Positions 9,332 to 17,847 of a DNA stretch of 64,000 nt are shown here, one piece after another. The notes beneath the pieces were generated by a model. That model made no database searches and was not told the origin of the DNA. It worked only from the letters and a program-made list of their open reading frames with translations. Source of the stretch: Blautia_A ammoniilytica (lineage in GTDB: Bacteria > Bacillota > Clostridia > Lachnospirales > Lachnospiraceae). The position numbers were made by a program, and so were the translations under genes. Position 1 is the stretch's first letter, and the number at the start of each line of letters is the position of its first letter. The stretch spans positions 62,001 to 126,000 of the forward strand of contig NZ_JAOQJL010000002.1 in the NCBI RefSeq assembly GCF_025566965.1, read 5' to 3'.

Positions 9332-9361
9332 AAAAGGATCCTGCACAGCAGGGTCCTTTTT
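9332..9361 (+). terminator. Intrinsic terminator (importer operon end or TRIC leader)
   Basis: 9332-9344 pairs with 9348-9360 (13 bp, one G-U) around a three-base loop and ends in a T run. It can end the importer operon. Lying just after a promoter, it could also attenuate the downstream gene. Confidence 0.75.
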
Positions 9362-9389
9362 ACAGAGAAAAAATGGCAGGAGAGAGATA

Positions 9390-10034
9390 ATGGATATTCA
9401 AACAGCGATCACATTTTGTCTTGAGATGATCGGGACAGTTGCATTTGCAGCATCCGGGGCTATGGTGGGAGCCGGATGCTCTATGGATATTTTCGGAGTA
9501 TGTGTGCTTGGGGTAGTAACAGCGGTAGGAGGAGGTATAATCCGTGATATTGTACTTGGGATCCTGCCGCCTACTGTATTTTTGAATTCAAAGTATGCAC
9601 TGGCAGCAGTGATCACTTCCTGCCTGGTATTCTTTGCTTATTATATGAAGAAGATGGAGCCGGGACAACACAGTTCCCAGGCTTTTGAAAGGATCCTTCT
9701 GATCATGGATTCCATAGGACTTGGGATTTTTACTGTGATGGGAGTAAATACAGGGATACGTCAGGGATACGGAAGCAATGTATTTCTTTTGGTTTTTGTT
9801 GGAACCATCACAGGCGTAGGTGGAGGTCTTTTAAGAGATATGATGGCAGGTGTGCCACCTTATATTTTTGTCCGCCATATTTATGCCTGTGCGTCTATTG
9901 TAGGAGCAATTGTATGTGTGTGGATGCAGCAGTTTGGGGCTGTATGGGCAATGGTAGTGGGATCCTGTGTGGTAGTGCTGATCCGGTATCTGGCAGCTCA
10001 TTATCGATGGAATCTGCCAAAGCTTCCAAGATAG
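9390..10034 (+). CDS. TRIC-type (UPF0126) membrane channel protein
   Basis: A 214-residue protein of the YadS/YicG family (UPF0126), prokaryotic relatives of trimeric intracellular cation channels. The two internally repeated halves are visible: GVVTAVGGGIIRDIVLGILPP and GTITGVGGGLLRDMMAGVPP. Each half carries the GGG..RD motif between membrane helices (about seven in total). The physiological role is unsettled; members have been linked to K+ or glycine transport. It stands alone between a leader terminator and a convergent terminator. Confidence 0.85.
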   Translation: MDIQTAITFCLEMIGTVAFAASGAMVGAGCSMDIFGVCVLGVVTAVGGGIIRDIVLGILPPTVFLNSKYALAAVITSCLVFFAYYMKKMEPGQHSSQAFERILLIMDSIGLGIFTVMGVNTGIRQGYGSNVFLLVFVGTITGVGGGLLRDMMAGVPPYIFVRHIYACASIVGAIVCVWMQQFGAVWAMVVGSCVVVLIRYLAAHYRWNLPKLPR

Positions 10035-10066
10035 ATGGGATACAAGAGTATATAGAAATCTGCAAT

Positions 10067-10135
10067 AAAAAGGTCTGCAAACCAGCCCTGCAATTGGAAA
10101 TCCATTTGCATATTGGCTGGGAGGCAGACCTTTTT
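10067..10135. terminator. Long bidirectional terminator hairpin
   Basis: AAAAAGGTCTGC at 10067-10078 pairs with 10124-10135. Inner pairs CCAGCC/GGCTGG and a further imperfect arm extend the stem. A- and T-runs flank both sides, so it can serve the TRIC gene and the convergent amt gene. Confidence 0.8.
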
Positions 10136-10160
10136 CTATAATAGAAATATGAGTGGAGCC

Positions 10161-11891
10161 TTATTTTTCAGCGGTATCCTGAAGAGCTAAGTAGCCTTCT
10201 TCACCGGTACGGATCTTTACTACATTTTCAATGTCGTATACAAATACTTTTCCGTCTCCGATCTGGCCGGTGTGAAGTACCTTTTTCGCTGTAGCGATCA
10301 CTTTCTGTACTGGCACAAGACTGACAACAATTTCAATCTTAACTTTTGGCAGAAGGTTCATATCCATTTCAACGCCACGATAGAAGGATGGAGCACCTTT
10401 CTGTACGCCACAGCCAAGCACATTGGTAATGGTGATGCCGGTAACACCGATCTCATTCATTGCATGCATAAATTCTTCAAGCTTGTTCTGCCTTGTGATG
10501 ATCACAACCTTGGTAAGCTTATGTACTCCTTCCCTTGGAAGCTCAGGTACTGTTTCAGCAGGAGCAGAGGGCATTGGGTAGCTGGTATGTTTACCGGAGC
10601 CGGTTCCCATAGGAGCAGGAACGCTGGCAACTGTATCACGGATCGTAAATCCATCGTAAGCACTTGCAAGACCATGCTCTTTAACGTCAAGACCCTGGAT
10701 CTCTTCTTCTTCGGATACACGAAGACCAATGGTATGCTTGATCACCTGGAAAATAATCGTCATTGTAACAGCAACCCAGAGGATCGTAATGCACATACCT
10801 GCAATCTGAACACCAAAGCCGTGGAAGCCGCCGCCTACCAGAAGACCTTTCCAGTCTGTACCGGTTCCATCTGAGAAAAGACCGACTGCAAGGGTACCAA
10901 AAGCACCGTTCAGGCCATGAACACCAACTGCACCTACCGGATCGTCAACCTTCAGCACTTTATCAATGAATTCAATACCAAATACAACAATGAAACCAGC
11001 CAGGATACCAATGATCGCTGCGGAAGTAGGAGATACAGTATCGCAGCCTGCAGTGATGGCAACAAGACCTGCCAGGGATCCGTTCAGGGACATGGACACA
11101 TCTGGCTTTTTGTAACGTACCCATGTGATCAGCATAACTGTAACAGTAGCAACTGCAGCTGCAAGGTTGGTAGTAACAAAGATCTTGCCGGAAGTGACAA
11201 TAGCATCTCCTTCCATGGAAACTGTGGAAGCACCGTTAAATCCAAACCAGCAGAACCAGAGGATAAATACACCAAGTGCGCCAACTGTCAGGTTATGACC
11301 AGGAATTGCTTTTGATTTTCCGCTTTTGGTATATTTACCAATACGTGGTCCAAGGATAATAGCTCCAACAAATGCAGCAACACCACCTACCATATGGACA
11401 GCGCAGGAACCTGCAAAATCATGGAATCCCATCTGTGAAATAAATCCGCCGCCCCAGATCCAGTGTCCTGAAACAGGATACACTACAAGACTGATGAGCA
11501 GACTGTAAATACAGTAAGCGGAAAACTTGGTGCGTTCTGCCATTGCACCGGAAACGATGGTAGCAGAGGTTGCACAAAAGACGGTCTGGAAGATAAGAAA
11601 TGCCCAGAAAGGAACGCCATCAGGAAGCATTGCGCTTCCATAATTAGCTTCGGTGGCAATACCGCCGATCTTTCCCAAAAAGCCGTTTCCTGCACCAAAC
11701 ATAATACCGAAGCCAACCAGCCAGAAGACCGGTGTGCCGATACAGAAATCCATCAGGTTTTTCATGATGATATTTCCAGCGTTTTTGGCTCTTGTAAAGC
11801 CTGTTTCAACCATTGCAAATCCAGCCTGCATAAAGAAGACAAGGGCTGCACCTACAAGTACCCATATAGTATTAACTGCTGAATAGTCCAT
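10161..11891 (-). CDS. amtB: Ammonium transporter fused to a PII signal protein (Amt-GlnK)
   Basis: A 576-residue fusion. The first ~390 residues are an 11-helix Amt/Rh ammonium channel with the DFAG signature and the two pore histidines (CAVHMV and VGVHGL). After a Pro/Ser-rich linker, residues ~457-576 form a complete PII domain (HKLTKVVII, the T-loop, and the signature TGQIGDGKVFV ending KIRTGE). PII proteins bind ATP, ADP and 2-oxoglutarate and plug Amt pores, so here sensor and channel are covalently joined. The T-loop reads RGVEMDMNLLPK: Met509 replaces the Tyr that is uridylylated in enterics. A terminator precedes the gene (11918-11968). It sits after glnN on the same strand. Confidence 0.93.
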   Translation of the reverse strand: MDYSAVNTIWVLVGAALVFFMQAGFAMVETGFTRAKNAGNIIMKNLMDFCIGTPVFWLVGFGIMFGAGNGFLGKIGGIATEANYGSAMLPDGVPFWAFLIFQTVFCATSATIVSGAMAERTKFSAYCIYSLLISLVVYPVSGHWIWGGGFISQMGFHDFAGSCAVHMVGGVAAFVGAIILGPRIGKYTKSGKSKAIPGHNLTVGALGVFILWFCWFGFNGASTVSMEGDAIVTSGKIFVTTNLAAAVATVTVMLITWVRYKKPDVSMSLNGSLAGLVAITAGCDTVSPTSAAIIGILAGFIVVFGIEFIDKVLKVDDPVGAVGVHGLNGAFGTLAVGLFSDGTGTDWKGLLVGGGFHGFGVQIAGMCITILWVAVTMTIIFQVIKHTIGLRVSEEEEIQGLDVKEHGLASAYDGFTIRDTVASVPAPMGTGSGKHTSYPMPSAPAETVPELPREGVHKLTKVVIITRQNKLEEFMHAMNEIGVTGITITNVLGCGVQKGAPSFYRGVEMDMNLLPKVKIEIVVSLVPVQKVIATAKKVLHTGQIGDGKVFVYDIENVVKIRTGEEGYLALQDTAEK

Positions 11892-11917
11892 ATATCATTC
11901 TCCTTTCTTTCCCCTTG

Positions 11918-11968
11918 AAAAAATAAAAAGAAGCGAGAGAGAGGATATATGCTTTCTTCCGCTTCTTT
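11918..11968 (-). terminator. Leader terminator of amt-PII
   Basis: On the minus strand AAAGAAGCG (11968-11960) pairs with CGCTTCTTT (11935-11927) across a ~24-base loop. A TTATTTTTT run follows, 27 bases before the ATG at 11891. It would stop transcription before the gene unless relieved. I could not identify a clear promoter for amt. Confidence 0.6.
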
Positions 11969-12064
11969 ACGAACTAAAACAAGTAACTTTTAACCCCGTA
12001 CAATATCCATTCACTCGCTTACATAGTTTAGCTCATAGATGATCGAAGTCAGGGATTTATATAT

Positions 12065-12162
12065 GTAAACCAGGGAATATCCGCTATCGTGTGATTAATG
12101 GATGAGGAAATCGATAATGAATTATGAAGTAGAGTTCATATAAGGATATCCCCTGTATTTAC
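12065..12162 (-). ncRNA. Candidate three-way-junction RNA between glnN and amt
   Basis: Read on the minus strand, 12162-12144 pairs with 12082-12065 (5 bp plus 12 bp with one G-U, small internal loop). Inside lie two further stems: TATGAA/TTCATA with a six-base loop (12140-12123), and TATCG/CGATA (12116-12085). No T run follows, so it is not an intrinsic terminator. It starts about 10 bases after the glnN stop and lies upstream of the amt leader terminator. It could be an aptamer-like leader, a processed 3' end or a protein-binding RNA. This is a by-eye fold only. Confidence 0.4.
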
Positions 12163-12171
12163 CTGAAACGA

Positions 12172-14271
12172 TTAAATAGAAAACAGAAGTTTTCCGTAGG
12201 TAGGATAAGGAAGAAGAGCATCCGGGATAAGAATCTCGGCAGCATCTGCAGCCTTTCTCAGTTCTTCCATATCTTCCAGTACAACAGACTGATATGCTTT
12301 GGCATTTTCAAGCGGATCTTCTGTTGCAAGGGCTGTTGCAGTATCTGCTTTCAGCTTTTCCACACCGGAAGCCATTTTTTCTTCCAAAGCAGTAAGCTTT
12401 GAAATAAGAGAAGCTTCGCATGCTGTAGAAATATCGGCAACAACCGCTTTTTTGGCGCTTGCAGCAGCTGCAATTTTTTCTGTATAAGTCATTACAGATG
12501 GAAGAAGATCTTTCTGGACCATTTCTGCCATTGTATTAGCCTCAATATTGATGGTCTTGGAATAATTTTCCAGCCAGATCTCATAACGGGAGAAGATTTC
12601 TTCCTTTGTAAAGATCTTGTGGTCTGTAAACAGCTTGATGTTTTTCTCATCGATCCACATTGGAAGAGCATCAGGAGTAGACTTCAGGTTATAAAGACCT
12701 CTCTTTTCGGCTTCTTCGATCCACTCATCTGTATATCCGTTTCCGTTAAAGATCACACGTTTATGCTTACGGATCGCACGTTTGATCAGTTCATGTACTG
12801 CATGCTCCATTTCCTCTGCCGGTACACCGGAAAGTTCCTGTGCAAACTGACGAAGTGCTTCAGCAACAGCAGTATTCAGGATAATGTTTGGATTTGCAAC
12901 AGACGCAGCAGAACCAAGCATACGGAATTCAAATTTATTACCTGTAAAAGCAAATGGAGAGGTACGGTTTCTGTCTGTATTGTCTTTTACAAAGTGAGGC
13001 AGAACCTTTGCACCGATATCCATCTGAACAGCACCATGAGAGGTGAAGTATGTATCATTCTCGATAGACTTCATGATCTCAGTCAGCTCATCGCCAAGGA
13101 ATACAGATACAACTGCCGGCGGAGCCTCATTTGCTCCAAGACGATGATCGTTTCCTGCACTGGCAACAGAGATACGAAGTACATCCGCATACTCATCAAC
13201 TGCTTTGATCACTGCCATCAAAAATACAAGGAACTGAATGTTTTCAGCTGGTGTTTTTCCCGGATCCAGAAGATTTACGCCTGTATCAGTACTCATAGAC
13301 CAGTTATTATGCTTACCACTTCCGTTGATTCCTTCAAATGGTTTCTCATGAAGCAGACAAACCAGGCCGTGCTTGTCAGCTACTTTTTTCATGATCTCCA
13401 TAGTCAGCTGATTGTGGTCAACAGCAACATTGGTAGTATCAAATACAGGAGCAAGCTCATGCTGTGCAGGAGCAACCTCGTTATGTTTTGTTTTTGCTGG
13501 AATACCAAGCTTCCAAAGCTCTACGTCCAGGTCGTGCATGTAAGCGGAAACCTTTGGAGCCAGAGTACCGAAATAATGATCTTCCATTTCCTGACCCTTT
13601 GGAGCAGGTGCACCAAGAAGTGTACGTCCGCAGAATACCAGGTCTTTTCTTTTGTTATAAAGATCCTTGTCTACCAGGAAATATTCCTGCTCAGGTCCTA
13701 CTGTGGTAGATACATGCTTTACTTCTTTATTTCCAAGGATATGCAGAATGTTTACTGCCTCTTTATTCAATGTATCCATGGAACGGAGCAGAGGTGTTTT
13801 TTTATCAAGAGCTTCTCCGCTATAAGAACAGAAAGCTGTAGGGATGTAAAGGGTTCCGTCTTTAATAAATGCTGGAGAAGTAGGATCCCATGCTGTATAG
13901 CCTCTTGCTTCAAAGGTAGCACGAAGACCACCTGACGGGAAGCTGGATGCATCCGGCTCGCCCTTTACCAGTTCTTTACCGGAGAAATCCATGATCACCT
14001 GTCCGTCACCGGTAGGAGAAATGAAGCTGTCATGTTTCTCAGCAGTAACATTGGTCATTGGCTGGAACCAGTGTGTATAATGAGTGGCACCATTTTCAAT
14101 TGCCCATTCTTTCATTGCAACGGCTACGGAGTTAGCTACGTCCAGCTCCAGATGTGAACCGTTTTCAATTGTTTTTTTCAGAGCCTTATACATATCTTTT
14201 GGTAATTTGCTTCGCATGATCTTGTCATTAAAAACAAGACTGCCATAAATTTCAGGAATATTTTGAGTCAT
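12172..14271 (-). CDS. glnN: Glutamine synthetase type III
   Basis: A 699-residue dodecameric-type GSIII, which makes glutamine from glutamate, ammonia and ATP. GSIII features seen: VGPEQEYFLVD, NEVAPAQHELAP, GINGSGKHNNWSM, ASAGNDHRLGANEAPPA and EFRMLGSAASVANPN. The length (~700) separates it from the 440-residue type I enzyme encoded at 24 kb in this same window. It has its own promoter and leader terminator and precedes amt-PII on the same strand, so ammonium scavenging under nitrogen limitation is the likely setting (inference). Confidence 0.96.
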   Translation of the reverse strand: MTQNIPEIYGSLVFNDKIMRSKLPKDMYKALKKTIENGSHLELDVANSVAVAMKEWAIENGATHYTHWFQPMTNVTAEKHDSFISPTGDGQVIMDFSGKELVKGEPDASSFPSGGLRATFEARGYTAWDPTSPAFIKDGTLYIPTAFCSYSGEALDKKTPLLRSMDTLNKEAVNILHILGNKEVKHVSTTVGPEQEYFLVDKDLYNKRKDLVFCGRTLLGAPAPKGQEMEDHYFGTLAPKVSAYMHDLDVELWKLGIPAKTKHNEVAPAQHELAPVFDTTNVAVDHNQLTMEIMKKVADKHGLVCLLHEKPFEGINGSGKHNNWSMSTDTGVNLLDPGKTPAENIQFLVFLMAVIKAVDEYADVLRISVASAGNDHRLGANEAPPAVVSVFLGDELTEIMKSIENDTYFTSHGAVQMDIGAKVLPHFVKDNTDRNRTSPFAFTGNKFEFRMLGSAASVANPNIILNTAVAEALRQFAQELSGVPAEEMEHAVHELIKRAIRKHKRVIFNGNGYTDEWIEEAEKRGLYNLKSTPDALPMWIDEKNIKLFTDHKIFTKEEIFSRYEIWLENYSKTINIEANTMAEMVQKDLLPSVMTYTEKIAAAASAKKAVVADISTACEASLISKLTALEEKMASGVEKLKADTATALATEDPLENAKAYQSVVLEDMEELRKAADAAEILIPDALLPYPTYGKLLFSI

Positions 14272-14323
14272 ACTTCGGTACTCCTTTCATTTCGCTTTCA
14301 CTCATAATTTTTTCTATAAAACG

Positions 14324-14363
14324 AAAAAAGCGCTTCGGACGATAAATGTATCATCCAAAGCGC
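14324..14363 (-). terminator. Leader terminator of glnN
   Basis: On the minus strand 14363-14350 pairs with 14343-14330 over 14 bp (two G-U pairs) around a six-base loop, followed by six Ts. It lies about 12 bases after the expected start site and 52 bases before the ATG, an attenuator position. Confidence 0.75.
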
Positions 14364-14381
14364 CTTTGCTTTATGTGATGT

Positions 14382-14409
14382 AGTATACACAAAAAAAAAC
14401 AGATGTCAA
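14382..14409 (-). promoter_or_regulatory. glnN promoter
   Basis: Minus-strand TTGACA (14409-14404), a 16-base T-rich spacer and TATACT (14387-14382). Confidence 0.65.
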
Positions 14410-14476
14410 CTATTTTTTGAAAAAAATTATTTTTTATTTTGCCAGAGGGTGATGGAAATATTTTCAGAAGCCAGGG

Positions 14477-14506
14477 TTGACAAATGTGTTTTTTCAATTA
14501 TATTAT
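14477..14506 (+). promoter_or_regulatory. purF promoter
   Basis: TTGACA (14477-14482), an 18-base spacer and TATTAT (14501-14506), followed by a short leader to the ATG at 14550. It is divergent from the glnN promoter. Confidence 0.55.
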
Positions 14507-14549
14507 ATGGATGTTTGTGATGAACGGTTATGCAGCTAGGAGGAACCAG

Positions 14550-15965
14550 ATGGCTAAGATAAAAGAAGAATGCGGTGTATTTGGTATTTATGACCTGGAC
14601 GGAGAAAATGTGGCAACGTCCATTTACTACGGGCTTACAGCTTTGCAGCACAGAGGACAGGAAGCCTGTGGAATTGCAGTATCTGATACCAACGGGCCTA
14701 TTGGAAACGTGAAATTCCATAAGGATCTGGGACTGGTAAGTGAAGTTTTAAGAGAAAACACCATCCGTCAGATGGATGGGGATATCGGCATTGGACACGT
14801 GAGATATTCTACCACGGGAGCATCTGTGGCTGAGAATGCACAGCCCCTTGTGCTTTCTTACGTAAAAGGAAGTCTTGCCCTTGCCCATAATGGCAACCTG
14901 GTAAATACCCCGGAGCTGAAGTGGGAATTGATCCAGAGCGGTGCAGTTTTCCATACAACTACAGATTCTGAAGTGATTGCTTTTTATATTGCAAGGGAGA
15001 GAGTAGGGTCAAAAAGCGTGGAAGAGGCTGTGATGAAAACAGCAAAGAAGATCAAGGGTGCTTACGGTCTGGTGGTGATGAGCCCCAGAAAGCTGATCGG
15101 TGTCAGGGATCCTTACGGCCTGCGTCCTTTATGTCTTGGAAAAAGGGGTAATGCTTATGTGCTTGCTTCCGAAAGCTGTGCTCTTACATCGGTAGGAGCA
15201 GACTTTATCCGCGATATAAAGCCTGGAGAAATGGTAAGTATTTCCAGGGAGGGAGTAAAGTCCCAGATGATCTTTGAAAATAAAAAGCATGCACATTGTG
15301 TTTTTGAATATATTTATTTTGCACGGCTTGACAGCACCATTGACGGAGTCAGTGTTTATGATGCCAGGATCCGGGGCGGAAAGTCTCTTGCAAAGTCATA
15401 TCCTGTAGAAGCAGACCTGGTAACAGGAGTTCCGGAGTCCGGACTGATTCCTGCCAAGGGATATTCTGAGGAATCCGGCATTCCATTTGGACTTGCTTTT
15501 TACAAAAATTCCTACATAGGAAGGACTTTTATCAAGCCCACCCAGAAGGAGAGAGAGTCCAGTGTACATTTGAAATTAAGTGTGCTGAAGTCGGTTGTAC
15601 AGGGCAAAAGGATCGTACTTGTAGACGATTCTATTGTGAGAGGCACTACCATTGCCAATCTGATCACCATGCTGAAGGAGGCAGGGGCAAAAGAAGTTCA
15701 TGTAAGGATCAGTTCACCGCCTTTTTTACATCCCTGTTATTTCGGAACCGATGTGCCAAGCAATGATCAGTTGATCGCAGCCAAACACAGTACAGAAGAG
15801 ATCTGCAAAATGATCGGTGCAGATTCTCTGGGATATATGGAAAGTGAATATCTAGAGGGAATGGCCGGAGGCCTTCCAATCTGCAAAGCCTGCTTTGACG
15901 GGAATTATCCAATGGAGATCCCGGAGCATACAGTAAGCATGGAATATGAGATCCACAAAATATGA
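14550..15965 (+). CDS. purF: Amidophosphoribosyltransferase
   Basis: A 471-residue enzyme for the first step of purine synthesis: PRPP plus glutamine to phosphoribosylamine. The N-terminal Ntn glutaminase starts with a short propeptide and the nucleophile Cys8 (EECGVFGIYD). The PRPP-binding motif reads VLVDDSIVRGTT. Cysteines near the C-terminus (PICKACFDG) match the 4Fe-4S-containing Bacillus-type enzyme. The frame is open from 14484, but AGGAGG lies just before the ATG at 14550 and the family start is there. Purine genes do not follow; it stands next to other glutamine-using enzymes. Confidence 0.95.
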   Translation: MAKIKEECGVFGIYDLDGENVATSIYYGLTALQHRGQEACGIAVSDTNGPIGNVKFHKDLGLVSEVLRENTIRQMDGDIGIGHVRYSTTGASVAENAQPLVLSYVKGSLALAHNGNLVNTPELKWELIQSGAVFHTTTDSEVIAFYIARERVGSKSVEEAVMKTAKKIKGAYGLVVMSPRKLIGVRDPYGLRPLCLGKRGNAYVLASESCALTSVGADFIRDIKPGEMVSISREGVKSQMIFENKKHAHCVFEYIYFARLDSTIDGVSVYDARIRGGKSLAKSYPVEADLVTGVPESGLIPAKGYSEESGIPFGLAFYKNSYIGRTFIKPTQKERESSVHLKLSVLKSVVQGKRIVLVDDSIVRGTTIANLITMLKEAGAKEVHVRISSPPFLHPCYFGTDVPSNDQLIAAKHSTEEICKMIGADSLGYMESEYLEGMAGGLPICKACFDGNYPMEIPEHTVSMEYEIHKI

Positions 15966-16023
15966 TCAGAATTAGGTGTGGCTGCTTTACAGATCAAAAG
16001 TGGGTTGTTTTACAGATTTATTA

Positions 16024-16052
16024 TTGACAAACATGTAAAAATGGGTTATATT
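16024..16052 (+). promoter_or_regulatory. pyrG promoter
   Basis: TTGACA (16024-16029), a 17-base spacer and TATATT (16047-16052). Start near 16059. The G-run needed for Bacillus-type CTP-sensing slippage is not seen at the expected start. Confidence 0.65.
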
Positions 16053-16085
16053 ATAGCAAATTTTTATATCTGTGATTTTTATGAC

Positions 16086-16150
16086 AAAGGTGTCAAAACA
16101 GAACTTTCGGGGGATAGTCCCCTCCGGAAGGATTGTTTTGGCACCTTTTT
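16086..16150 (+). terminator. pyrG leader terminator (attenuator candidate)
   Basis: 16086-16100 pairs with 16134-16148 over 15 bp with one G-U. An inner GGGGA-TAG-TCCCC hairpin is present, and the stem ends in TTTTT. It separates the promoter from the pyrG ATG at 16207, the layout used for pyrG attenuation in Firmicutes. Confidence 0.7.
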
Positions 16151-16206
16151 GTTTGGCTTAGTACAGATATGAGATGAGAGCTTTATGGATGAGGAGGAAA
16201 TATATA

Positions 16207-17832
16207 ATGGCAATTAAGTATGTTTTTGTTACAGGAGGCGTTGTTTCTGGACTGGGGAAAGGAATCACTGCTGCATCCCTTGGACGGCTTTTGAAGGCCA
16301 GAGGATATCAGGTGACTATGCAGAAATTCGATCCATACATCAATATTGATCCTGGTACAATGAATCCGATCCAGCATGGAGAGGTTTTCGTTACAGATGA
16401 TGGTACGGAAACGGACCTGGATCTGGGACATTATGAAAGATTTATTGATGAAAGCCTTGATAAAAACTCAAACGTAACCACAGGAAAGATTTACTGGTCT
16501 GTTCTTCAGAAAGAAAGACATGGAGATTTTGGCGGAGGAACTGTCCAGGTGATTCCGCACATTACAAATGAGATCAAAAATCGATTTTACAGGGCAAAAT
16601 CACCGGATGAGGACAAAATCGCAATTATTGAAGTGGGCGGTACAGTAGGAGATATTGAAAGCCAGCCTTTTCTGGAATCAATTCGTCAGTTCCAACACGA
16701 TGTGGGACATGAAAATGCTATTTTGATACATGTCACTTTGATCCCATATCTGAAGGCTTCTGGTGAGATGAAAACAAAGCCCACCCAGGCAAGCGTTAAG
16801 GAACTACAGGGAATGGGGATCCAGCCGGATGTGCTGGTGTGCAGAAGCGAGTATCCTCTAACGGAAGACATTCGTGGCAAGATCGCTTTGTTCTGTAATG
16901 TGCCTGTCAGCCATGTGCTTCAGAATCTGGATGTGGAATATCTTTATGAGGCACCCCTTGCAATGGAAAGGGAAAAGCTGGCAGATGTGGTTCTTCAGTC
17001 TTTGTGCCTGGAAAACAGGAAGCCGGATCTGACAGACTGGATCCAGATGGTGGATCATCTGAAGCATCCGGAGGATTGTGTGAATATTGCTATTGTAGGA
17101 AAATATACACAGCTTCATGACGCTTACTTAAGTGTTGTGGAAGCGTTAAAGCATGGCGGGATCTCCTGCAAGGCGAAGGTTGAATTTACCTGGGTGGATT
17201 CTGAAGAATTAAATGAAAAGAATCTGGACAAGCAGCTTCATGACGTAGACGGGATTCTGGTTCCAGGCGGCTTTGGCAATAGAGGAACAGAAGGAATGAT
17301 CCTGGCTGCACAGTATGCAAGAGTTCACAAGATTCCTTACCTTGGTATCTGTCTTGGCATGCAGATGGCGATTGTGGAATTTGCCCGTCATGTGCTTGGG
17401 TATGAGGATGCTAACAGTATAGAACTGGCACCTGAGACTACTCATCCGGTGATCGCACTTATGCCGGATCAGGAGCAGGTAGAGGATCTGGGGGGAACCC
17501 TCCGTCTGGGAAGCTATCCTTGCGTATTAAAGGATGATTCTTTATCCCTTGCACTGTTTGGCAAGAAAGAAATACAGGAACGTCACAGACATCGTTATGA
17601 GGTCAATAACGCATACAGAGACGAATTGAATGAAAAGGGAATGAGCATAGCCGGTACATCTCCGGATGGGCATATTGTAGAGATGATCGAGATTTCAGGT
17701 CATCCATTCTTTGTAGGAACCCAGGGTCATCCGGAATTTAAGTCAAGGCCAAACCATGCGCATCCGCTGTTCCGTGGATTTGTACAGGCGGCAGTAGACC
17801 GAAAAAAAGAAATTGAAAGAAAGACCATATAG
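16207..17832 (+). CDS. pyrG: CTP synthase
   Basis: A 541-residue enzyme that aminates UTP to CTP with glutamine and ATP. The N-terminal amidoligase starts MAIKYVFVTGGVVSGLGKG (P-loop) and continues with NIDPGTMNP and HGEVFVTDDGTETDLDLGHYERF. The C-terminal class I glutaminase has its Cys in GICLGMQMA and the His/Glu pair in GHPEF. GAGGAGG precedes the ATG at 16207; the upstream frame from 16174 has no such site. gltB follows after 15 bases and may be co-transcribed. Confidence 0.97.
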   Translation: MAIKYVFVTGGVVSGLGKGITAASLGRLLKARGYQVTMQKFDPYINIDPGTMNPIQHGEVFVTDDGTETDLDLGHYERFIDESLDKNSNVTTGKIYWSVLQKERHGDFGGGTVQVIPHITNEIKNRFYRAKSPDEDKIAIIEVGGTVGDIESQPFLESIRQFQHDVGHENAILIHVTLIPYLKASGEMKTKPTQASVKELQGMGIQPDVLVCRSEYPLTEDIRGKIALFCNVPVSHVLQNLDVEYLYEAPLAMEREKLADVVLQSLCLENRKPDLTDWIQMVDHLKHPEDCVNIAIVGKYTQLHDAYLSVVEALKHGGISCKAKVEFTWVDSEELNEKNLDKQLHDVDGILVPGGFGNRGTEGMILAAQYARVHKIPYLGICLGMQMAIVEFARHVLGYEDANSIELAPETTHPVIALMPDQEQVEDLGGTLRLGSYPCVLKDDSLSLALFGKKEIQERHRHRYEVNNAYRDELNEKGMSIAGTSPDGHIVEMIEISGHPFFVGTQGHPEFKSRPNHAHPLFRGFVQAAVDRKKEIERKTI

Positions 17833-17847
17833 AAAGGATGAGGAAAT

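Noticed and set aside
12619..13935. A 438-codon open frame on the plus strand opposite glnN
   Set aside because: It lies wholly antisense to a clear GSIII gene, its protein has no recognisable motif and is rich in Cys/His/Phe as shadow frames are, and it lacks a ribosome site.
16053..16065. CTP-sensing start with a G-run, as in Bacillus pyrG
   Set aside because: The bases after the -10 box read ATAGCAAATT, without the GGGC needed for slippage.
15978..16172. A 64-codon frame that might be a pyrG leader peptide
   Set aside because: It begins upstream of the pyrG promoter, has no ribosome site and reads through the terminator; nothing supports translation.
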